A DNA stretch of 64,000 nucleotides from Vallitalea guaymasensis (GCF_018141425.1 NZ_CP058561.1:3968001-4032000); one strand, 5' to 3'. Counted from the stretch's first letter, positions 17,911-27,950 are shown. Numbers and translations: made by a program. Notes: a model not told the origin generated them from the letters alone.

Positions 17911-19020
17911 ATGAAAAAGATAATGGGATTATTACTTACAACATTACTAGTTATGAGTTTATTTGTAGGTTGTGGTTCAAAAGAAAAAGATGCTGAACCT
18001 ACTGGAGGTAATGATAGTAATCAAAGCAGCAGTGAAAAGGACCAAGGAAATAAAGGGGATAATTCAGCTGATAAACCTAAAGTAGGGGTAACAATCTATA
18101 AATTTGATGATAACTTCATGACTTATACTAGAAATGCTATGACATCAGCAGCAGAGGGAAATGCAGAACTTGTTATGAATGATTCACAGAATAATCAATC
18201 TGTCCAAAATGACCAAGTAGATGTAATGATCAATAAGGGAGTTAAGGCTCTTGTAATCAATCTTGTTGACCCAGGTGCAGCACCAACAATAGCTGATAAG
18301 GCAAAAGCTGCTGATATACCTTTGATATTTGTAAACAAAGAATATCCAGAAGGAACTGACAAGATAGATTATGATAAAGTATGGTATGTAGGAACACAAT
18401 CAAAAGAATCAGGAGATATTCAGGGTAAATTAGTAGCAGAAGCTTGGAAAGCACATCCAGAGTGGGATAGAAATGGCGATGGTGTAATGCAATATGTTAT
18501 GTTGATGGGAGAACCAGGTCACCCTGATGCTGAAGCTCGTACTAAATATTCAGTTGAATATATCAAAGATGAAGGAATCAGAGTAGAAGAATTAGAAAAA
18601 CAAACTGGTATGTGGGATGCAACAAAAGGTAAAGAATTAATGACAACATGGTTAGGTAAAGAAGGCGATAAAATAGAAATGGTTTTATGTAATAATGATG
18701 GTATGGCACTTGGTGTTGTGGAAGCTCTAAAAGCAGATGGATATTTTTCAGATGGTAAATATATGCCAGTTGTTGGAGTTGACGCTATTCCAGAAGCATT
18801 GGATTTGATTCAACAAGATATCATGCTTGGTACAGTGCTTAATGACCCATTAAATCAAGGTAGAGTTTCTATTGAAATGGCTATCAACTCTGCAGCAGGA
18901 AAAGATGTTCTAGATGGTCTTGATTTCTCACTCGATGAAACAAAAGCAGTTAGGATACCATATCAACCAATAACAAAAGATAATTTGGATTTAGCTAAAA
19001 AAGCTTATGGAATGGAATAG
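17911..19020 (+). CDS. mglB: Galactose/glucose-binding lipoprotein of the mgl ABC importer
   Basis: Extracytoplasmic sugar-binding lipoprotein, 369 residues. A signal peptide ends in a lipobox with Cys21, followed by a Ser/Asn/Asp-rich linker. The mature part closely follows the MglB pattern: VGVTIYKFDDNFMTYTRNAM, then MNDSQNNQSVQNDQVDVMI and INLVDPGAA. A calcium-loop-like DRNGDGVMQYVML matches the EF-hand-like site of galactose-binding proteins. It is the first gene of mglBAC and is followed by an intra-operon hairpin, which commonly raises the level of the binding protein over the membrane parts. Confidence 0.94.
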   Translation: MKKIMGLLLTTLLVMSLFVGCGSKEKDAEPTGGNDSNQSSSEKDQGNKGDNSADKPKVGVTIYKFDDNFMTYTRNAMTSAAEGNAELVMNDSQNNQSVQNDQVDVMINKGVKALVINLVDPGAAPTIADKAKAADIPLIFVNKEYPEGTDKIDYDKVWYVGTQSKESGDIQGKLVAEAWKAHPEWDRNGDGVMQYVMLMGEPGHPDAEARTKYSVEYIKDEGIRVEELEKQTGMWDATKGKELMTTWLGKEGDKIEMVLCNNDGMALGVVEALKADGYFSDGKYMPVVGVDAIPEALDLIQQDIMLGTVLNDPLNQGRVSIEMAINSAAGKDVLDGLDFSLDETKAVRIPYQPITKDNLDLAKKAYGME

Positions 19021-19044
19021 ATATATATTATTGAATTAAAATAC

Positions 19045-19080
19045 GGAGCTGTCGGATAATACGACAGCCCTAATATTTTT
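19045..19080 (+). terminator. Intra-operon hairpin between mglB and mglA
   Basis: GCTGTCG (about 19048-19054) pairs with CGACAGC around a 7-base loop containing GATAATA, and is followed by a T-rich tail. It is likely a partial terminator or 3' stabiliser that gives more mglB than mglA and mglC. It belongs to the GGGCTGTCGGATAATA repeat family also seen at 5116 and 46940. Confidence 0.7.
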
Positions 19081-19084
19081 AGGT

Positions 19085-20605
19085 ATGGTGATGAATATGA
19101 ATGAGCAAAAGCAGAATGAATTAGTATTAGAAATGACTGGTATAACAAAAGAGTTTCCCGGTGTAAAAGCTCTGGATAATGTTAAATTCGCTTTGAGACA
19201 AGGAACTGTTCATGCATTGATGGGAGAAAACGGTGCAGGTAAATCTACTTTGATGAAATGTCTGTTTGGTATCTTTTTAAAAGACGCAGGAACAATCAAG
19301 GTGTCGGGAAAAGAAATAAGTTATAAGAACGCAAAAGAGGCTTTGGAAAACGGAGTTTCAATGGTACATCAAGAATTAAACCAAGTAAGACAAACAAGAG
19401 TGGTAGATAATATTTGGTTAGGACGATTTCCAATGCAGGGTATTGTTGTTGATGAAAAACAAATGTATGATAGGACCAAAAAAATATTTGAGGACCTTAA
19501 TATTGATATTGATCCAAAAGAAAAGATAGAAAACCTGTCTGTATCTCAAGCACAGATGGTTGAAATTGCAAAAGCTGTTTCCTATAATGCTAAGATAGTT
19601 GTTATGGATGAACCAACATCCTCTTTGACTGAAAAAGAGGTACATCATCTATTTAGAATAATCAATAGTTTGAAAGAACAGGGAGTAGGTATTATATATA
19701 TTTCTCATAAAATGGAAGAAATACTGGAAATAGCTGATGAAGTAACTGTTATGAGAGATGGCAAGTATATAGCAACTGAAAGTGCTGATGACTTGACAAC
19801 AGATAGAATAATAAAACTCATGGTAGGGCGTGATTTAACAAATCGTTTCCCGGAGAAGAAGAATAAACCTAGTGAAGTTATATTAGAAGTAAAAGAACTA
19901 AAATCTTTTTATGCTCCAAAAGTCAAAGGAGTCAGTTTTGAATTAAGAAAAGGTGAGATATTAGGGGTAGCAGGTCTTATGGGTTCAAGAAGAACAGAAT
20001 TATTGGAAACCATATTTGGAATAAGTAAGAAAGAATCAGGAAACATATATTTGCATGGTAAAGAAGTGAAAAATAATAATGCTAGAGAGGCAATTAAAAA
20101 TGGATTTGCTCTGGTAACTGAAGAACGAAGGAAAACGGGTCTTTTTGCAGGTTTATCTGTTTACTTTAATAGTATTATTTCTAACATAGACAGCTATTGC
20201 AGTGGTGGTGTCATCAATGAATCCAAATCCAAAGTGGATACTAAATGGGTTATAGATAGTATGAGAGTAAAAACACCATCTGAAAAAACTAAAATAGGGA
20301 CTCTATCTGGAGGTAACCAACAAAAAGTAGTTATTGGAAAATGGCTATTAACTAATCCAGAGATATTATTATTGGATGAACCTACGAGAGGTATAGATGT
20401 TGGTGCAAAATATGAGATTTATCAACTTATTAATGAATTAGCTTGTAACGGCAAAGGCGTTATAGTTATCTCTTCTGAGATGCCAGAATTATTTGGTATA
20501 ACTGATAGAATAATTGTTATGAGTAATGGTCATCTAGCAGGATGTGTAGAAACAGCTTCAACAACTCAAGAAGAAGTATTGGCACTTGCAGCAAAATATA
20601 TATAG
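19085..20605 (+). CDS. mglA: Galactose/methyl-galactoside ABC importer, double ATP-binding protein
   Basis: A 506-residue ATPase with two fused nucleotide-binding domains. The first Walker A is GENGAGKST near residue 49, with ALMGENGAG before it. The second domain has the degenerate GLMGSRRTE instead of Walker A, as is usual in sugar ATPases of this class, plus signature LSGGNQQKV and Walker [14 protein letters not shown]. Several in-frame starts lie close together (19085, 19091, 19097); AGGTATGGTG best fits the later ones. It follows mglB and precedes mglC. Confidence 0.94.
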   Translation: MVMNMNEQKQNELVLEMTGITKEFPGVKALDNVKFALRQGTVHALMGENGAGKSTLMKCLFGIFLKDAGTIKVSGKEISYKNAKEALENGVSMVHQELNQVRQTRVVDNIWLGRFPMQGIVVDEKQMYDRTKKIFEDLNIDIDPKEKIENLSVSQAQMVEIAKAVSYNAKIVVMDEPTSSLTEKEVHHLFRIINSLKEQGVGIIYISHKMEEILEIADEVTVMRDGKYIATESADDLTTDRIIKLMVGRDLTNRFPEKKNKPSEVILEVKELKSFYAPKVKGVSFELRKGEILGVAGLMGSRRTELLETIFGISKKESGNIYLHGKEVKNNNAREAIKNGFALVTEERRKTGLFAGLSVYFNSIISNIDSYCSGGVINESKSKVDTKWVIDSMRVKTPSEKTKIGTLSGGNQQKVVIGKWLLTNPEILLLDEPTRGIDVGAKYEIYQLINELACNGKGVIVISSEMPELFGITDRIIVMSNGHLAGCVETASTTQEEVLALAAKYI

Positions 20606-20619
20606 AAAGGATAAATTAC

Positions 20620-21669
20620 ATGGATAAGATAATCAGAAAGATTTCATTTGATAAAAAAAAGATAAGCGACTTGCTTCTTAAATATGCAATATATTTTGTA
20701 CTACTTATCATGATTATAGTAATTATAATAGAGGATTCATCTATAGTATCATGGCGAAGTCTGGCGACAATATTAACTCAGGCTTCAACAAGATGCATGC
20801 TTGCTCTTGGTGTAGGAGGTATAATTGTACTTGCTGGAACAGACTTATCTATTGGTAGGATGGTTGGCTTAGCAGGGGTTGTGGGAGCAAGTTTGATGCA
20901 ATCGCCTGGTTTTTCTAGAAGGATATTTCCTAATCTGCCAACATCAGGGTGGTTTATTGCATTATCAATTTTATTTATAATTCTATTGGTAACTTTTGCA
21001 TCATTTATTAATGGTTGGTTGACAGCTAAATTACATATTACACCATTTATCGCTACGTTAGGTATGCAATTAGTTCTATATGGAGCAGCTTCAAGTTATT
21101 ATAATGCTTTAGGGGGTTCCCCTATAACAAGCTTGAATGAGGGTTTCAAATATATTGCTCAAGGTAAACTATTAAAACTTAAGTTTGGTTCAGATGAATT
21201 TTATATATCATTCCTGATGATTTTCGCCCTAATATCAATTTTATTCATATGGTTTATATGGAATAAAACCAGAATAGGAAAGAACATGTTTGCTGTTGGA
21301 GGCAATGCAGAAGCTGCGGCAGTTTCTGGTGTTAGTATCGTCAAGACAACTCTAATAATATATGTAATTGCCGGAGTATTATATGGAGCCGCTGGATTAC
21401 TTGAATTAGGACGTACCGGTTCAGCAACCAACAATCTTGGTCTAGGCTATGAATTAGATGCTATTTCAGCCTGTGTTGTTGGTGGTGTTTCTCTTATGGG
21501 TGGAGTTGGTTCAGTAGCAGGAATTGTAACTGGGGTTATTATATTCCAAGTAATTAACTTCGGTCTAGCGTATATTGGAGTAGATCCATATCTTCAATAT
21601 GTGGTGAAAGGTATGATAATTCTTATTGCTGTTGCAATAGATACTAGAAAATATATCAAAAAGAAATGA
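20620..21669 (+). CDS. mglC: Galactose/methyl-galactoside ABC importer, permease
   Basis: A 349-residue membrane protein of the sugar ABC-2 permease family (branched-chain/ribose type), with about eight to ten hydrophobic segments. Conserved blocks include GGIIVLAGTDLSIGRMVGLAG, GNAEAAAVSGVSI and AISACVVGGVSLMGGVGSV. I placed the start at ATG 20620, with GAAAGG 9 bases upstream, 14 bases after mglA; an upstream in-frame start would overlap mglA with no ribosome site. Confidence 0.94.
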   Translation: MDKIIRKISFDKKKISDLLLKYAIYFVLLIMIIVIIIEDSSIVSWRSLATILTQASTRCMLALGVGGIIVLAGTDLSIGRMVGLAGVVGASLMQSPGFSRRIFPNLPTSGWFIALSILFIILLVTFASFINGWLTAKLHITPFIATLGMQLVLYGAASSYYNALGGSPITSLNEGFKYIAQGKLLKLKFGSDEFYISFLMIFALISILFIWFIWNKTRIGKNMFAVGGNAEAAAVSGVSIVKTTLIIYVIAGVLYGAAGLLELGRTGSATNNLGLGYELDAISACVVGGVSLMGGVGSVAGIVTGVIIFQVINFGLAYIGVDPYLQYVVKGMIILIAVAIDTRKYIKKK

Positions 21670-21685
21670 GAGAGGAGAGAACGTC

Positions 21686-21838
21686 ATAGGAGAATGGGAT
21701 ATTAAAACAATATTAGGTTGTGGATTTTATATATTTGCAGTAATAATAGGTGTCAAGCATCTATATAGTAGAAGAGGGTTTAATAAAAAAGAGGGATTGG
21801 ATAATATAGATATAGAAGTGGATAATATTACAAAATAA
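21686..21838 (+). CDS. Small membrane ORF after mglC without a standard start codon
   Basis: A frame encoding about 50 residues (GEWDIKTILGCGFYIFAVII..., then a Lys/Arg-rich turn and an acidic tail ending DNITK) begins right after mglC. It has one plausible membrane helix. No ATG, GTG or TTG lies in the right place in this frame. GAGAGGAG at 21670-21677 is 8 bases before ATA 21686, which would be a rare start. It may be a true small protein with an unusual start, a remnant, or affected by an assembly error. No family was recognised. Confidence 0.35.
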   Translation: MGEWDIKTILGCGFYIFAVIIGVKHLYSRRGFNKKEGLDNIDIEVDNITK

Positions 21839-21891
21839 GTACAAATTCGTACTATATAATAGTTGGAAAAAAAAGTGAATATAAGGTATAA

Positions 21892-21926
21892 TATAAGAGT
21901 TAGCTGGTAAGGGGTTAACTCTTATA
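21892..21926 (+). terminator. Terminator of the mgl operon
   Basis: A hairpin pairs TATAAGAGTTA (from 21892) with TAACTCTTATA (to 21926) around the loop GCTGGTAAGGGGT. A T-rich tail follows. It lies between the end of the mgl operon and the gene at 22031. Confidence 0.75.
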
Positions 21927-22030
21927 TTTATGTTTAAAAATATTACTTGATTTACTGATTAGTTAATTTAATTAAGTGAAGGCATATTTTTGATTCATTA
22001 TATAAGCATATTAATATGAGGAGGATATAT

Positions 22031-22612
22031 ATGAATAACAATAGCATTGACAAAAATCATACAGGTAAGAAAAACACATTAAAAGTATTAGGACCATTAG
22101 TACTTGGAATTGGCATAATATTTCTTGTTATTTGTCTCGTGGATTTTTTTAGTTCATTTAATTCTATGGGTTCCATGAATTCTTTTGGATTTAATAATAC
22201 ACCTGATGCACCTACCAAATTTTGGTGTGGCTTTATTGGAATCCCCTTAATAGGATTCGGTGGAGCTATGTGTAAATTTGCATTTATGGGAGAGGTAGCA
22301 AGATATTCGGCTGGAGAGATTTCGCCAGTAGCTAAAGATACTATTAATTATATGGCTAGCGGAACAAAAGATAGTATAAGAGAAGTAACTAAAGCAGTTA
22401 AAGAAGGACTTACATCAAATACAGATGAAGGAAGTAACGAAAAGTATATAATATGCAGTGAATGTCAAACTAAAAATGATTATGATGCGAAATATTGTAA
22501 AAATTGTTCTGCTAAGTTGAACAAGTATAAGGTCTGCTGGTATTGTAATGAAGAGAATGATTATGATGCAAAATTCTGTAACAATTGTGGTAATAGCTTA
22601 AAAGAGAGGTGA
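22031..22612 (+). CDS. Membrane protein with two C-terminal zinc ribbons
   Basis: A 193-residue protein starting at ATG 22031 with AGGAGG 6 bases upstream. Two hydrophobic segments (about 20-42 and 66-86) are followed by an amphipathic stretch and then two short zinc ribbons, each of the form Cys-x2-Cys...Asn-Asp-Tyr-Asp-Ala-Lys-(Y/F)-Cys-x2-Cys. The duplicated DYDAK core shows the ribbons arose by internal repetition. The function is unknown. The stop overlaps the start of the next gene (TGATG), so the two are coupled. Confidence 0.6.
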   Translation: MNNNSIDKNHTGKKNTLKVLGPLVLGIGIIFLVICLVDFFSSFNSMGSMNSFGFNNTPDAPTKFWCGFIGIPLIGFGGAMCKFAFMGEVARYSAGEISPVAKDTINYMASGTKDSIREVTKAVKEGLTSNTDEGSNEKYIICSECQTKNDYDAKYCKNCSAKLNKYKVCWYCNEENDYDAKFCNNCGNSLKER

Positions 22613-23166
22613 TGACAATATTTAGTACAATAAATCAAATTGACCAAAATATTATACTATATATATCTGAACATCTAAGAACACCTGTACTGGACAGTAT
22701 AATGGTATTCTTTTCACGTATTGGTAATGCTGGTTTGGTTTGGATAGTAATATGTATATTGCTTATAGCAAGTAAAAAATATAGAACTGTCGGTATAATA
22801 GCCGCAACTGTATTAATTACTAATACTATCTTAGGTGAACTGATACTAAAAAATGCTATTGGTAGGATTAGACCATATGATGCACTAGGTTTAGATATTA
22901 TCATTGACAAATTAAATAGTTTTTCAATGCCTTCGGGACATGCAATAAGTAGTTTTTCTGTAGCATTCATAGTAGTTTTCTTGGTAAAAGAGTGGAAGGT
23001 ATATTTACCTATTCTTATTTTAGCTATTGTTATAACCTTATCAAGGGTTTATTTATCAGTGCATTATCCGACAGATGTATTGCTCAGTATAATTATAGCA
23101 TTTATAGTGTCTTTTACAGCAACGAAAATTGCTAGAGCAAAAGGGCTGATTACAGACAAAAGTTAA
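22612..23166 (+). CDS. PAP2-family membrane phosphatase
   Basis: A 184-residue membrane phosphatase of the type-2 phosphatidic acid phosphatase family, which acts on lipid phosphates such as undecaprenyl pyrophosphate or phosphatidyl phosphates. The three catalytic blocks are clear: KNAIGRIRP, PSGHAIS with the first catalytic His, and SRVYLSVHYPTD with the second His and Asp. Five to six helices are seen. The ATG at 22612 overlaps the upstream TGA. The substrate cannot be chosen from the sequence. Confidence 0.9.
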   Translation: MTIFSTINQIDQNIILYISEHLRTPVLDSIMVFFSRIGNAGLVWIVICILLIASKKYRTVGIIAATVLITNTILGELILKNAIGRIRPYDALGLDIIIDKLNSFSMPSGHAISSFSVAFIVVFLVKEWKVYLPILILAIVITLSRVYLSVHYPTDVLLSIIIAFIVSFTATKIARAKGLITDKS

Positions 23167-23235
23167 TACTACTTAATGATACAAAATATAGATAATAATA
23201 AATATAGAAATATATAATTCAAAAGGAGAAAAATT

Positions 23236-25314
23236 ATGTTTGATTACAAGGAATATTATAAGAAAGAAAATGAATCTATTTTAGATTCATACGAAAAATC
23301 TATAGTAAAGATTAACTCTATTGTTGATTGTACAGAGAAAAAGGATGGTTACGGAAAATATTTTAATGAACTGGGCAGGTTCATAATTATGATGGCTGAC
23401 CATGAAAAAGAGATAGATGAAGCATATTTTGAAAACAATACTTTTGAACAATTAAAAGACTTTAATGAAAAAATGTTCAAAGACTTGTTACATGATAATT
23501 ATGATACCTGTTATGGTAATCCAAGTTACGCTGTTTCACAATTTGGTGATGAAATTGGTCAGGCATTATCCTATCTATACACAAAAGTACATGAAAATGT
23601 ACAATTAGCTTATCAGCATAAGATTTTTATGATGTATAGGGTTAATAAGTTATTTATTCAATTCTATAATTACATTATGGATAATCAAGAAATTTTATAT
23701 TGCAAATTAAAAGAATTCATATTAGCTGATGCAAAAGAATATGTAGATCAAGAAGTTAAGCTATATTATGATGAGATGAGTAATCCTAATAAATCTTATC
23801 TTGCTGATATGGTTAAGAATGATGATCTGACTGATCTTAGATATTTATTCAAATATGGAAATTACATAGGATACAATGAAATAAAGATAGCAGAATATCT
23901 TAATGCTATACCAAAAGAAAAGATTAAATACATGGCTGATATTATGTCAGAAGGTTATCGTATAGGATTCATAAACGACAACAAAGATATCACCATTAAA
24001 TCAGCAGTCAGCTTAAGATATCAAATAGGTTTTGAACGTGTTATGAGAGAAGTTATAGCTAACTTTGATAAATTGAATCTAAGACCTATCATTACTATAG
24101 AAACAATAACTAATATTGAATACAATTATGCTTTCACTAAGATGTATTCTACTATGCCTAACAAACAATATTTTTACGATCATAGATATGATTATGCATT
24201 ATACCTTGATGATGAATATGCAAAACTTAAACAGGAAGCATGTGAAAAACATATAAATGAACTTGGTGCTAATTTACATGCTCAAGGTGGACCTGCTGTG
24301 CTTGAAGGTTTTGGACAGAAGCCATTCTATCCAGAAACAAAAAAAGAATGTGTTAAACTAGATGACAATCAAACAGTTCTTAACAAAAATCTTCAAATGA
24401 AAGCAAAACAACTTCTTTGTAAATATTTATCAGGCGAAAATTATAGTTTTACCATGGTATCATATCCAGTACCTGAAATAGGAGATAAATTTGAAGAGAT
24501 ATTTGATTATACTATAAAAGTCAACACCCTTGATGTGAATGTATATGAAAAAATACAACAGAAACTAATAGATGCATTAGATAAGGGTGAATATGCTCAC
24601 GTACAAGGAAAAGGTTCTAATAAAACTGATATAATGGTTAAATTACATGAGATAAAGAATCCAGAAAAAGAATCACTTTTCCACAATTGTTTAGCTGATG
24701 TTAACATTCCTCTAGGAGAAGTATATACATCACCAACTTTACAAGGCACTAATGGTACATTGTTCGTTGAAGAAGTATTCCTTAATGGATTAAAATATAA
24801 TAACCTAGAAATAACTTTCAAAGATGGATATGTTGACACATATACATGTACTAATTTTGATGACAGCGAAGAAAATAAAAAATATGTATATGAAAACTTA
24901 ATTTTCCCTAACAAAACTTTACCACTTGGAGAATTTGCTATAGGTACCAATACTACAGCATATGTAATGGCACATAAATATAATATTGATGATGTGCTAC
25001 CAATATTGATAACAGAAAAAACAGGACCTCACTTTGCAATTGGTGATACTTGTTTTGCATGGAGCGAGGATACTCCTGTATATAATTCAGATGGAAAAGA
25101 AATAATTGCAAGGGATAATGAAAAATCAATACTTAGAAAAACAAATATTGATGAAGCATATACTGGTAAGCATACAGACATTACAATCCCATATAGTGGG
25201 CTTAAGTCAATTGATGTAATTACTAAAGATAATGAACGTATTGGATTGATAAAAGATGGTAGATTTGTTCTTGCAGGAACAGAAGAATTAAATAAAGCCC
25301 TTGATGAAGCTTAA
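23236..25314 (+). CDS. M29-like aminopeptidase with long N-terminal region
   Basis: A 692-residue protein. The C-terminal half resembles the thermophilic (M29) metallo-aminopeptidases: NIPLGEVYTSP, a following GTLFVEEVFLNG strand, then LGEFAIGTNTTA and ITEKTGPHFAIGDTCFAW, which carry the Glu and His residues expected to bind the metals. The N-terminal ~330 residues are helical and unlike the classical family (about 400 residues in total), so this is an extended variant. AGGAG precedes the ATG. It likely trims peptides in the cytoplasm, as no signal peptide is seen. It appears single-copy between membrane protein genes. Confidence 0.75.
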   Translation: MFDYKEYYKKENESILDSYEKSIVKINSIVDCTEKKDGYGKYFNELGRFIIMMADHEKEIDEAYFENNTFEQLKDFNEKMFKDLLHDNYDTCYGNPSYAVSQFGDEIGQALSYLYTKVHENVQLAYQHKIFMMYRVNKLFIQFYNYIMDNQEILYCKLKEFILADAKEYVDQEVKLYYDEMSNPNKSYLADMVKNDDLTDLRYLFKYGNYIGYNEIKIAEYLNAIPKEKIKYMADIMSEGYRIGFINDNKDITIKSAVSLRYQIGFERVMREVIANFDKLNLRPIITIETITNIEYNYAFTKMYSTMPNKQYFYDHRYDYALYLDDEYAKLKQEACEKHINELGANLHAQGGPAVLEGFGQKPFYPETKKECVKLDDNQTVLNKNLQMKAKQLLCKYLSGENYSFTMVSYPVPEIGDKFEEIFDYTIKVNTLDVNVYEKIQQKLIDALDKGEYAHVQGKGSNKTDIMVKLHEIKNPEKESLFHNCLADVNIPLGEVYTSPTLQGTNGTLFVEEVFLNGLKYNNLEITFKDGYVDTYTCTNFDDSEENKKYVYENLIFPNKTLPLGEFAIGTNTTAYVMAHKYNIDDVLPILITEKTGPHFAIGDTCFAWSEDTPVYNSDGKEIIARDNEKSILRKTNIDEAYTGKHTDITIPYSGLKSIDVITKDNERIGLIKDGRFVLAGTEELNKALDEA

Positions 25315-25377
25315 AATTATGATATAATAGTCTTTATATATTATTTTGCAAAATAGATAAAACAAGGTGATAAGTAG

Positions 25378-26037
25378 ATGAAAAAATCAAACAAAGCAAA
25401 ATTCAAGGAATTAACAAGGAAAGAAAAAGTTGAATATATCTGGGAATATTACAAGCTACATATCTTTGCTGGTATATTTGTTTTAATTGTTATTGGAAGC
25501 TTTCTGAATATATGGGTTTTCAATCCACCACCAAAATCAGCAGTAAGTGTCAATTTTGTAGGTAGCAGTATTTTTGCAGATAACACAGAGCCATTAGAAA
25601 AAGAATTAAACCCGATTATTGTAACTGAGGAAATGGGTAATAAAAAAGTGTTCATCAATACCTATATTTTCGGAATGAAAGACCCTCAGATGCAAATGGC
25701 AACACAAACCAAATTTATAGCTAATATCTCAGCTAGAGAACTTGATGTATTGATTCTGGACAAAGAGCAGTTTGATTCCTTAGTGCTTCAAGGCTCCATG
25801 CTTCCTCTAGATCAAGTATTTTCAGAAGATGAACTTGGCAAGCTTACTGATAGACTTTTAAAAGGGAAAAGTGAAGAGGATACCAATGAGCAGATTTATG
25901 GAATTGATATAACTGATATTGAAAAAATCAAAACTGTTATGGTTGGAGATTCTGATATAGTAATTGGTGTTGTTAGTAATACTCTAAAAATTGAAGAAAG
26001 CAAAAAAGTTATAAAATGGTTTTTAGAAATGGAATAA
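25378..26037 (+). CDS. Membrane-anchored hypothetical protein
   Basis: A 219-residue protein with a charged cytoplasmic start (LTRKEKVEYIWEYYKLH), one membrane helix (about 30-50) and an extracytoplasmic domain of about 160 residues. I believe this architecture recurs as an uncharacterised family in Lachnospirales, with the TRKEKxEYIWxYYK lead as its most recognisable part. AAGGTGATAAGT precedes the ATG. It lies 63 bases after the aminopeptidase and is followed by a clear terminator. No function can be assigned. Confidence 0.65.
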   Translation: MKKSNKAKFKELTRKEKVEYIWEYYKLHIFAGIFVLIVIGSFLNIWVFNPPPKSAVSVNFVGSSIFADNTEPLEKELNPIIVTEEMGNKKVFINTYIFGMKDPQMQMATQTKFIANISARELDVLILDKEQFDSLVLQGSMLPLDQVFSEDELGKLTDRLLKGKSEEDTNEQIYGIDITDIEKIKTVMVGDSDIVIGVVSNTLKIEESKKVIKWFLEME

Positions 26038-26048
26038 CGAAATTTAAG

Positions 26049-26079
26049 AGACAAGAGTTTATACTTTTGTCTTTTTTTA
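26049..26079 (+). terminator. Intrinsic terminator after 25378-26037
   Basis: Stem AGACAAGAGT / ACTTTTGTCT with a 4-base loop is followed directly by a seven-base T-run. It lies 11 bases after the stop codon. Confidence 0.9.
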
Positions 26080-26109
26080 TATTTTTTTATGAACTTAATT
26101 TTGAATGGC

Positions 26110-26153
26110 AAAAGTGAATGTTTTTATTAAAAAATCAAAAAATGTTCGGAAAT
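26110..26153 (+). promoter_or_regulatory. PurBox-like operator upstream of the purine operon
   Basis: The minus strand of 26141-26153 reads ATTTCCGAACATT, matching the Bacillus PurR PurBox consensus AWWWCCGAACWWT at every position. A weaker box in the opposite orientation, AAAAGTGAATGTT, lies at 26110-26122, 18 bases away, close to the spacing known for paired PurBoxes. It sits just upstream of the -35 element, as expected for PurR repression of purine synthesis. The regulator gene is not in the window. Confidence 0.75.
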
Positions 26154-26156
26154 CTA

Positions 26157-26185
26157 TTGACTTATTCTAATTTTATTTGTAAAAT
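26157..26185 (+). promoter_or_regulatory. Promoter of the purKECFMND operon
   Basis: TTGACT (26157-26162), 17 bases, TAAAAT (26180-26185) fits a housekeeping promoter. It lies 48 bases before purK and directly after the PurBox-like site. Confidence 0.75.
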
Positions 26186-26233
26186 GATTTTACAGCCTAT
26201 TAAAATGCAAATATGATTAAGGAGTTGTTCGTA

Positions 26234-27394
26234 ATGAATAATCTTTCTAAAAAGATTGGGATTATTGGCGGAGGACAATTGGGAAAGATGATGATTTTAG
26301 ATGCTAAACGGTTGGGATTCTATGTTATAACATTAGACCCTTCAGAGTCTTGCCCATCACATAGTATATCTGATGAACATATATTGGCTTCTTTCGATGA
26401 TGAGAAGGCAATACGAACAATGGCGGAAAAAGTTGACGTAATTACATATGAATTCGAACATATCAATGTAGATATTTTAAAGAAATTAGAAGATGAAGGG
26501 TATACAATATACCCTACTGCAAAGAGCTTGGAAATAATTCAAAACAAATATAATCAAAAATACACACTTCTTAAAAATGATATAGCAGTTCCAGATTTTA
26601 TGTTAGTCCAGTCCACAGAAGATTTAATAAACGCAGGTCAAAAATTTGGTTATCCGATGATGTTAAAAACTTGTACAGGTGGTTACGATGGTAAAGGTAA
26701 CTATGTTGTAGAAAACGAAAAATTAATAGAAGAATCCTACAGGCAATTAGGTAACGGAACGATTCCTTTGATGGTGGAAAGATTTGTTGACTTAAAAAAA
26801 GAAATATCAGTACTTGCTTGTAGAGGGATAAATGGAGAAATAACAGTATATCCAGTAGGCGAAAACATTCATGTAGACAGTATATTAGATGAAACAAGAG
26901 TTCCAGCAGACATTTCCAAGAAGTGTACAGAAGAAGCAATGGAATTAGCCCATAGAGTAATGGAGATTTTTTCTGGCGTAGGTATGTTTTGTGTTGAGAT
27001 GTTTGTTACTAAAGATGATAATATATTAATAAACGAAGTAGCACCAAGACCACATAATTCTGGACATTATACTATTGAAGGATGTCTTACATCACAATTC
27101 GAGCAGCATATAAGAGCAATTACAGGATTACCACTTGGAGACGTAAGTCTTAGATGTCCAACAGTAATGAGAAATCTACTAGGTGAAGATGGTGAGTCAG
27201 GAATAGCATATTATGAAGGTTTAGATAAAGTCTATAATGATGGAATCGCAAAAGTTCATATCTATGGCAAAGAAGAAGTAAGACCTAAGAGAAAAATGGG
27301 TCATATTACAGTGTGTGCTGACACAATTGATGAGGCAGTAGAAAAAGCTGAAAAAGCTAAGAGAGGACTAAGAGTTATTAGTCAAAAAGGATAA
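26234..27394 (+). CDS. purK: N5-carboxyaminoimidazole ribonucleotide synthase
   Basis: ATP-grasp enzyme that carboxylates AIR to N5-CAIR with bicarbonate and ATP, the step before PurE. It has 386 residues. The N-terminal [12 protein letters not shown] loop and the ATP-grasp segment [14 protein letters not shown] are typical, as is the metal-binding [19 protein letters not shown] chose ATG 26234, because AAGGAG (26219-26224 region) is spaced for it and not for the in-frame ATG at 26213. It is the first gene of the pur operon. Confidence 0.94.
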   Translation: MNNLSKKIGIIGGGQLGKMMILDAKRLGFYVITLDPSESCPSHSISDEHILASFDDEKAIRTMAEKVDVITYEFEHINVDILKKLEDEGYTIYPTAKSLEIIQNKYNQKYTLLKNDIAVPDFMLVQSTEDLINAGQKFGYPMMLKTCTGGYDGKGNYVVENEKLIEESYRQLGNGTIPLMVERFVDLKKEISVLACRGINGEITVYPVGENIHVDSILDETRVPADISKKCTEEAMELAHRVMEIFSGVGMFCVEMFVTKDDNILINEVAPRPHNSGHYTIEGCLTSQFEQHIRAITGLPLGDVSLRCPTVMRNLLGEDGESGIAYYEGLDKVYNDGIAKVHIYGKEEVRPKRKMGHITVCADTIDEAVEKAEKAKRGLRVISQKG

Positions 27395-27410
27395 TGAGGA
27401 GGTTAATATT

Positions 27411-27929
27411 ATGAAACCTATGGTTGGAATTATTATGGGTAGTGACTCGGATCTACCTGTTATGCAAGAAGCGGCTAAGATACTAGATGAATTTCAGATA
27501 TCTTATGAGTTGACTGTTGTATCAGCTCATAGAACTCCAGAAAGATTATTTGAATATGCAAAAAGTGCTAAAGAAAAAGGATTAAAAGTAATTATTGCAG
27601 GAGCAGGAGGAGCGGCACATTTACCAGGTATGGTTGCATCACTTACTACACTTCCAGTTATTGGAGTACCTGTTAAGACTAGAACATTGAATGGTATTGA
27701 TTCATTATATTCTATTGTTCAGATGCCACCGGGAATACCTGTAGCTACAGTAGCTATCAATGGAGCTAAAAATGCAGGGATATTGGCTTCATCAATAATA
27801 GGAACATTTGATGAGGATATAAGTAAGAAAGTTGAAGAATATAAAAATAATCTGCGAGAGACAGTTAAAGAAAAAGCTAATAAGCTAGAAAAAATAAAGT
27901 ACGACAAATATTTAGAAAGCATGAATTAA
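27411..27929 (+). CDS. purE: N5-carboxyaminoimidazole ribonucleotide mutase (class I PurE)
   Basis: Converts N5-CAIR to CAIR. It has 172 residues with the class I motifs [20 protein letters not shown] (catalytic His) and [12 protein letters not shown]. It pairs with PurK immediately upstream, which confirms the class I, PurK-dependent route. GAGGAGG precedes the ATG, 16 bases after purK. Confidence 0.96.
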   Translation: MKPMVGIIMGSDSDLPVMQEAAKILDEFQISYELTVVSAHRTPERLFEYAKSAKEKGLKVIIAGAGGAAHLPGMVASLTTLPVIGVPVKTRTLNGIDSLYSIVQMPPGIPVATVAINGAKNAGILASSIIGTFDEDISKKVEEYKNNLRETVKEKANKLEKIKYDKYLESMN

Positions 27930-27950
27930 TTATAATAGGAGGATGATTAG

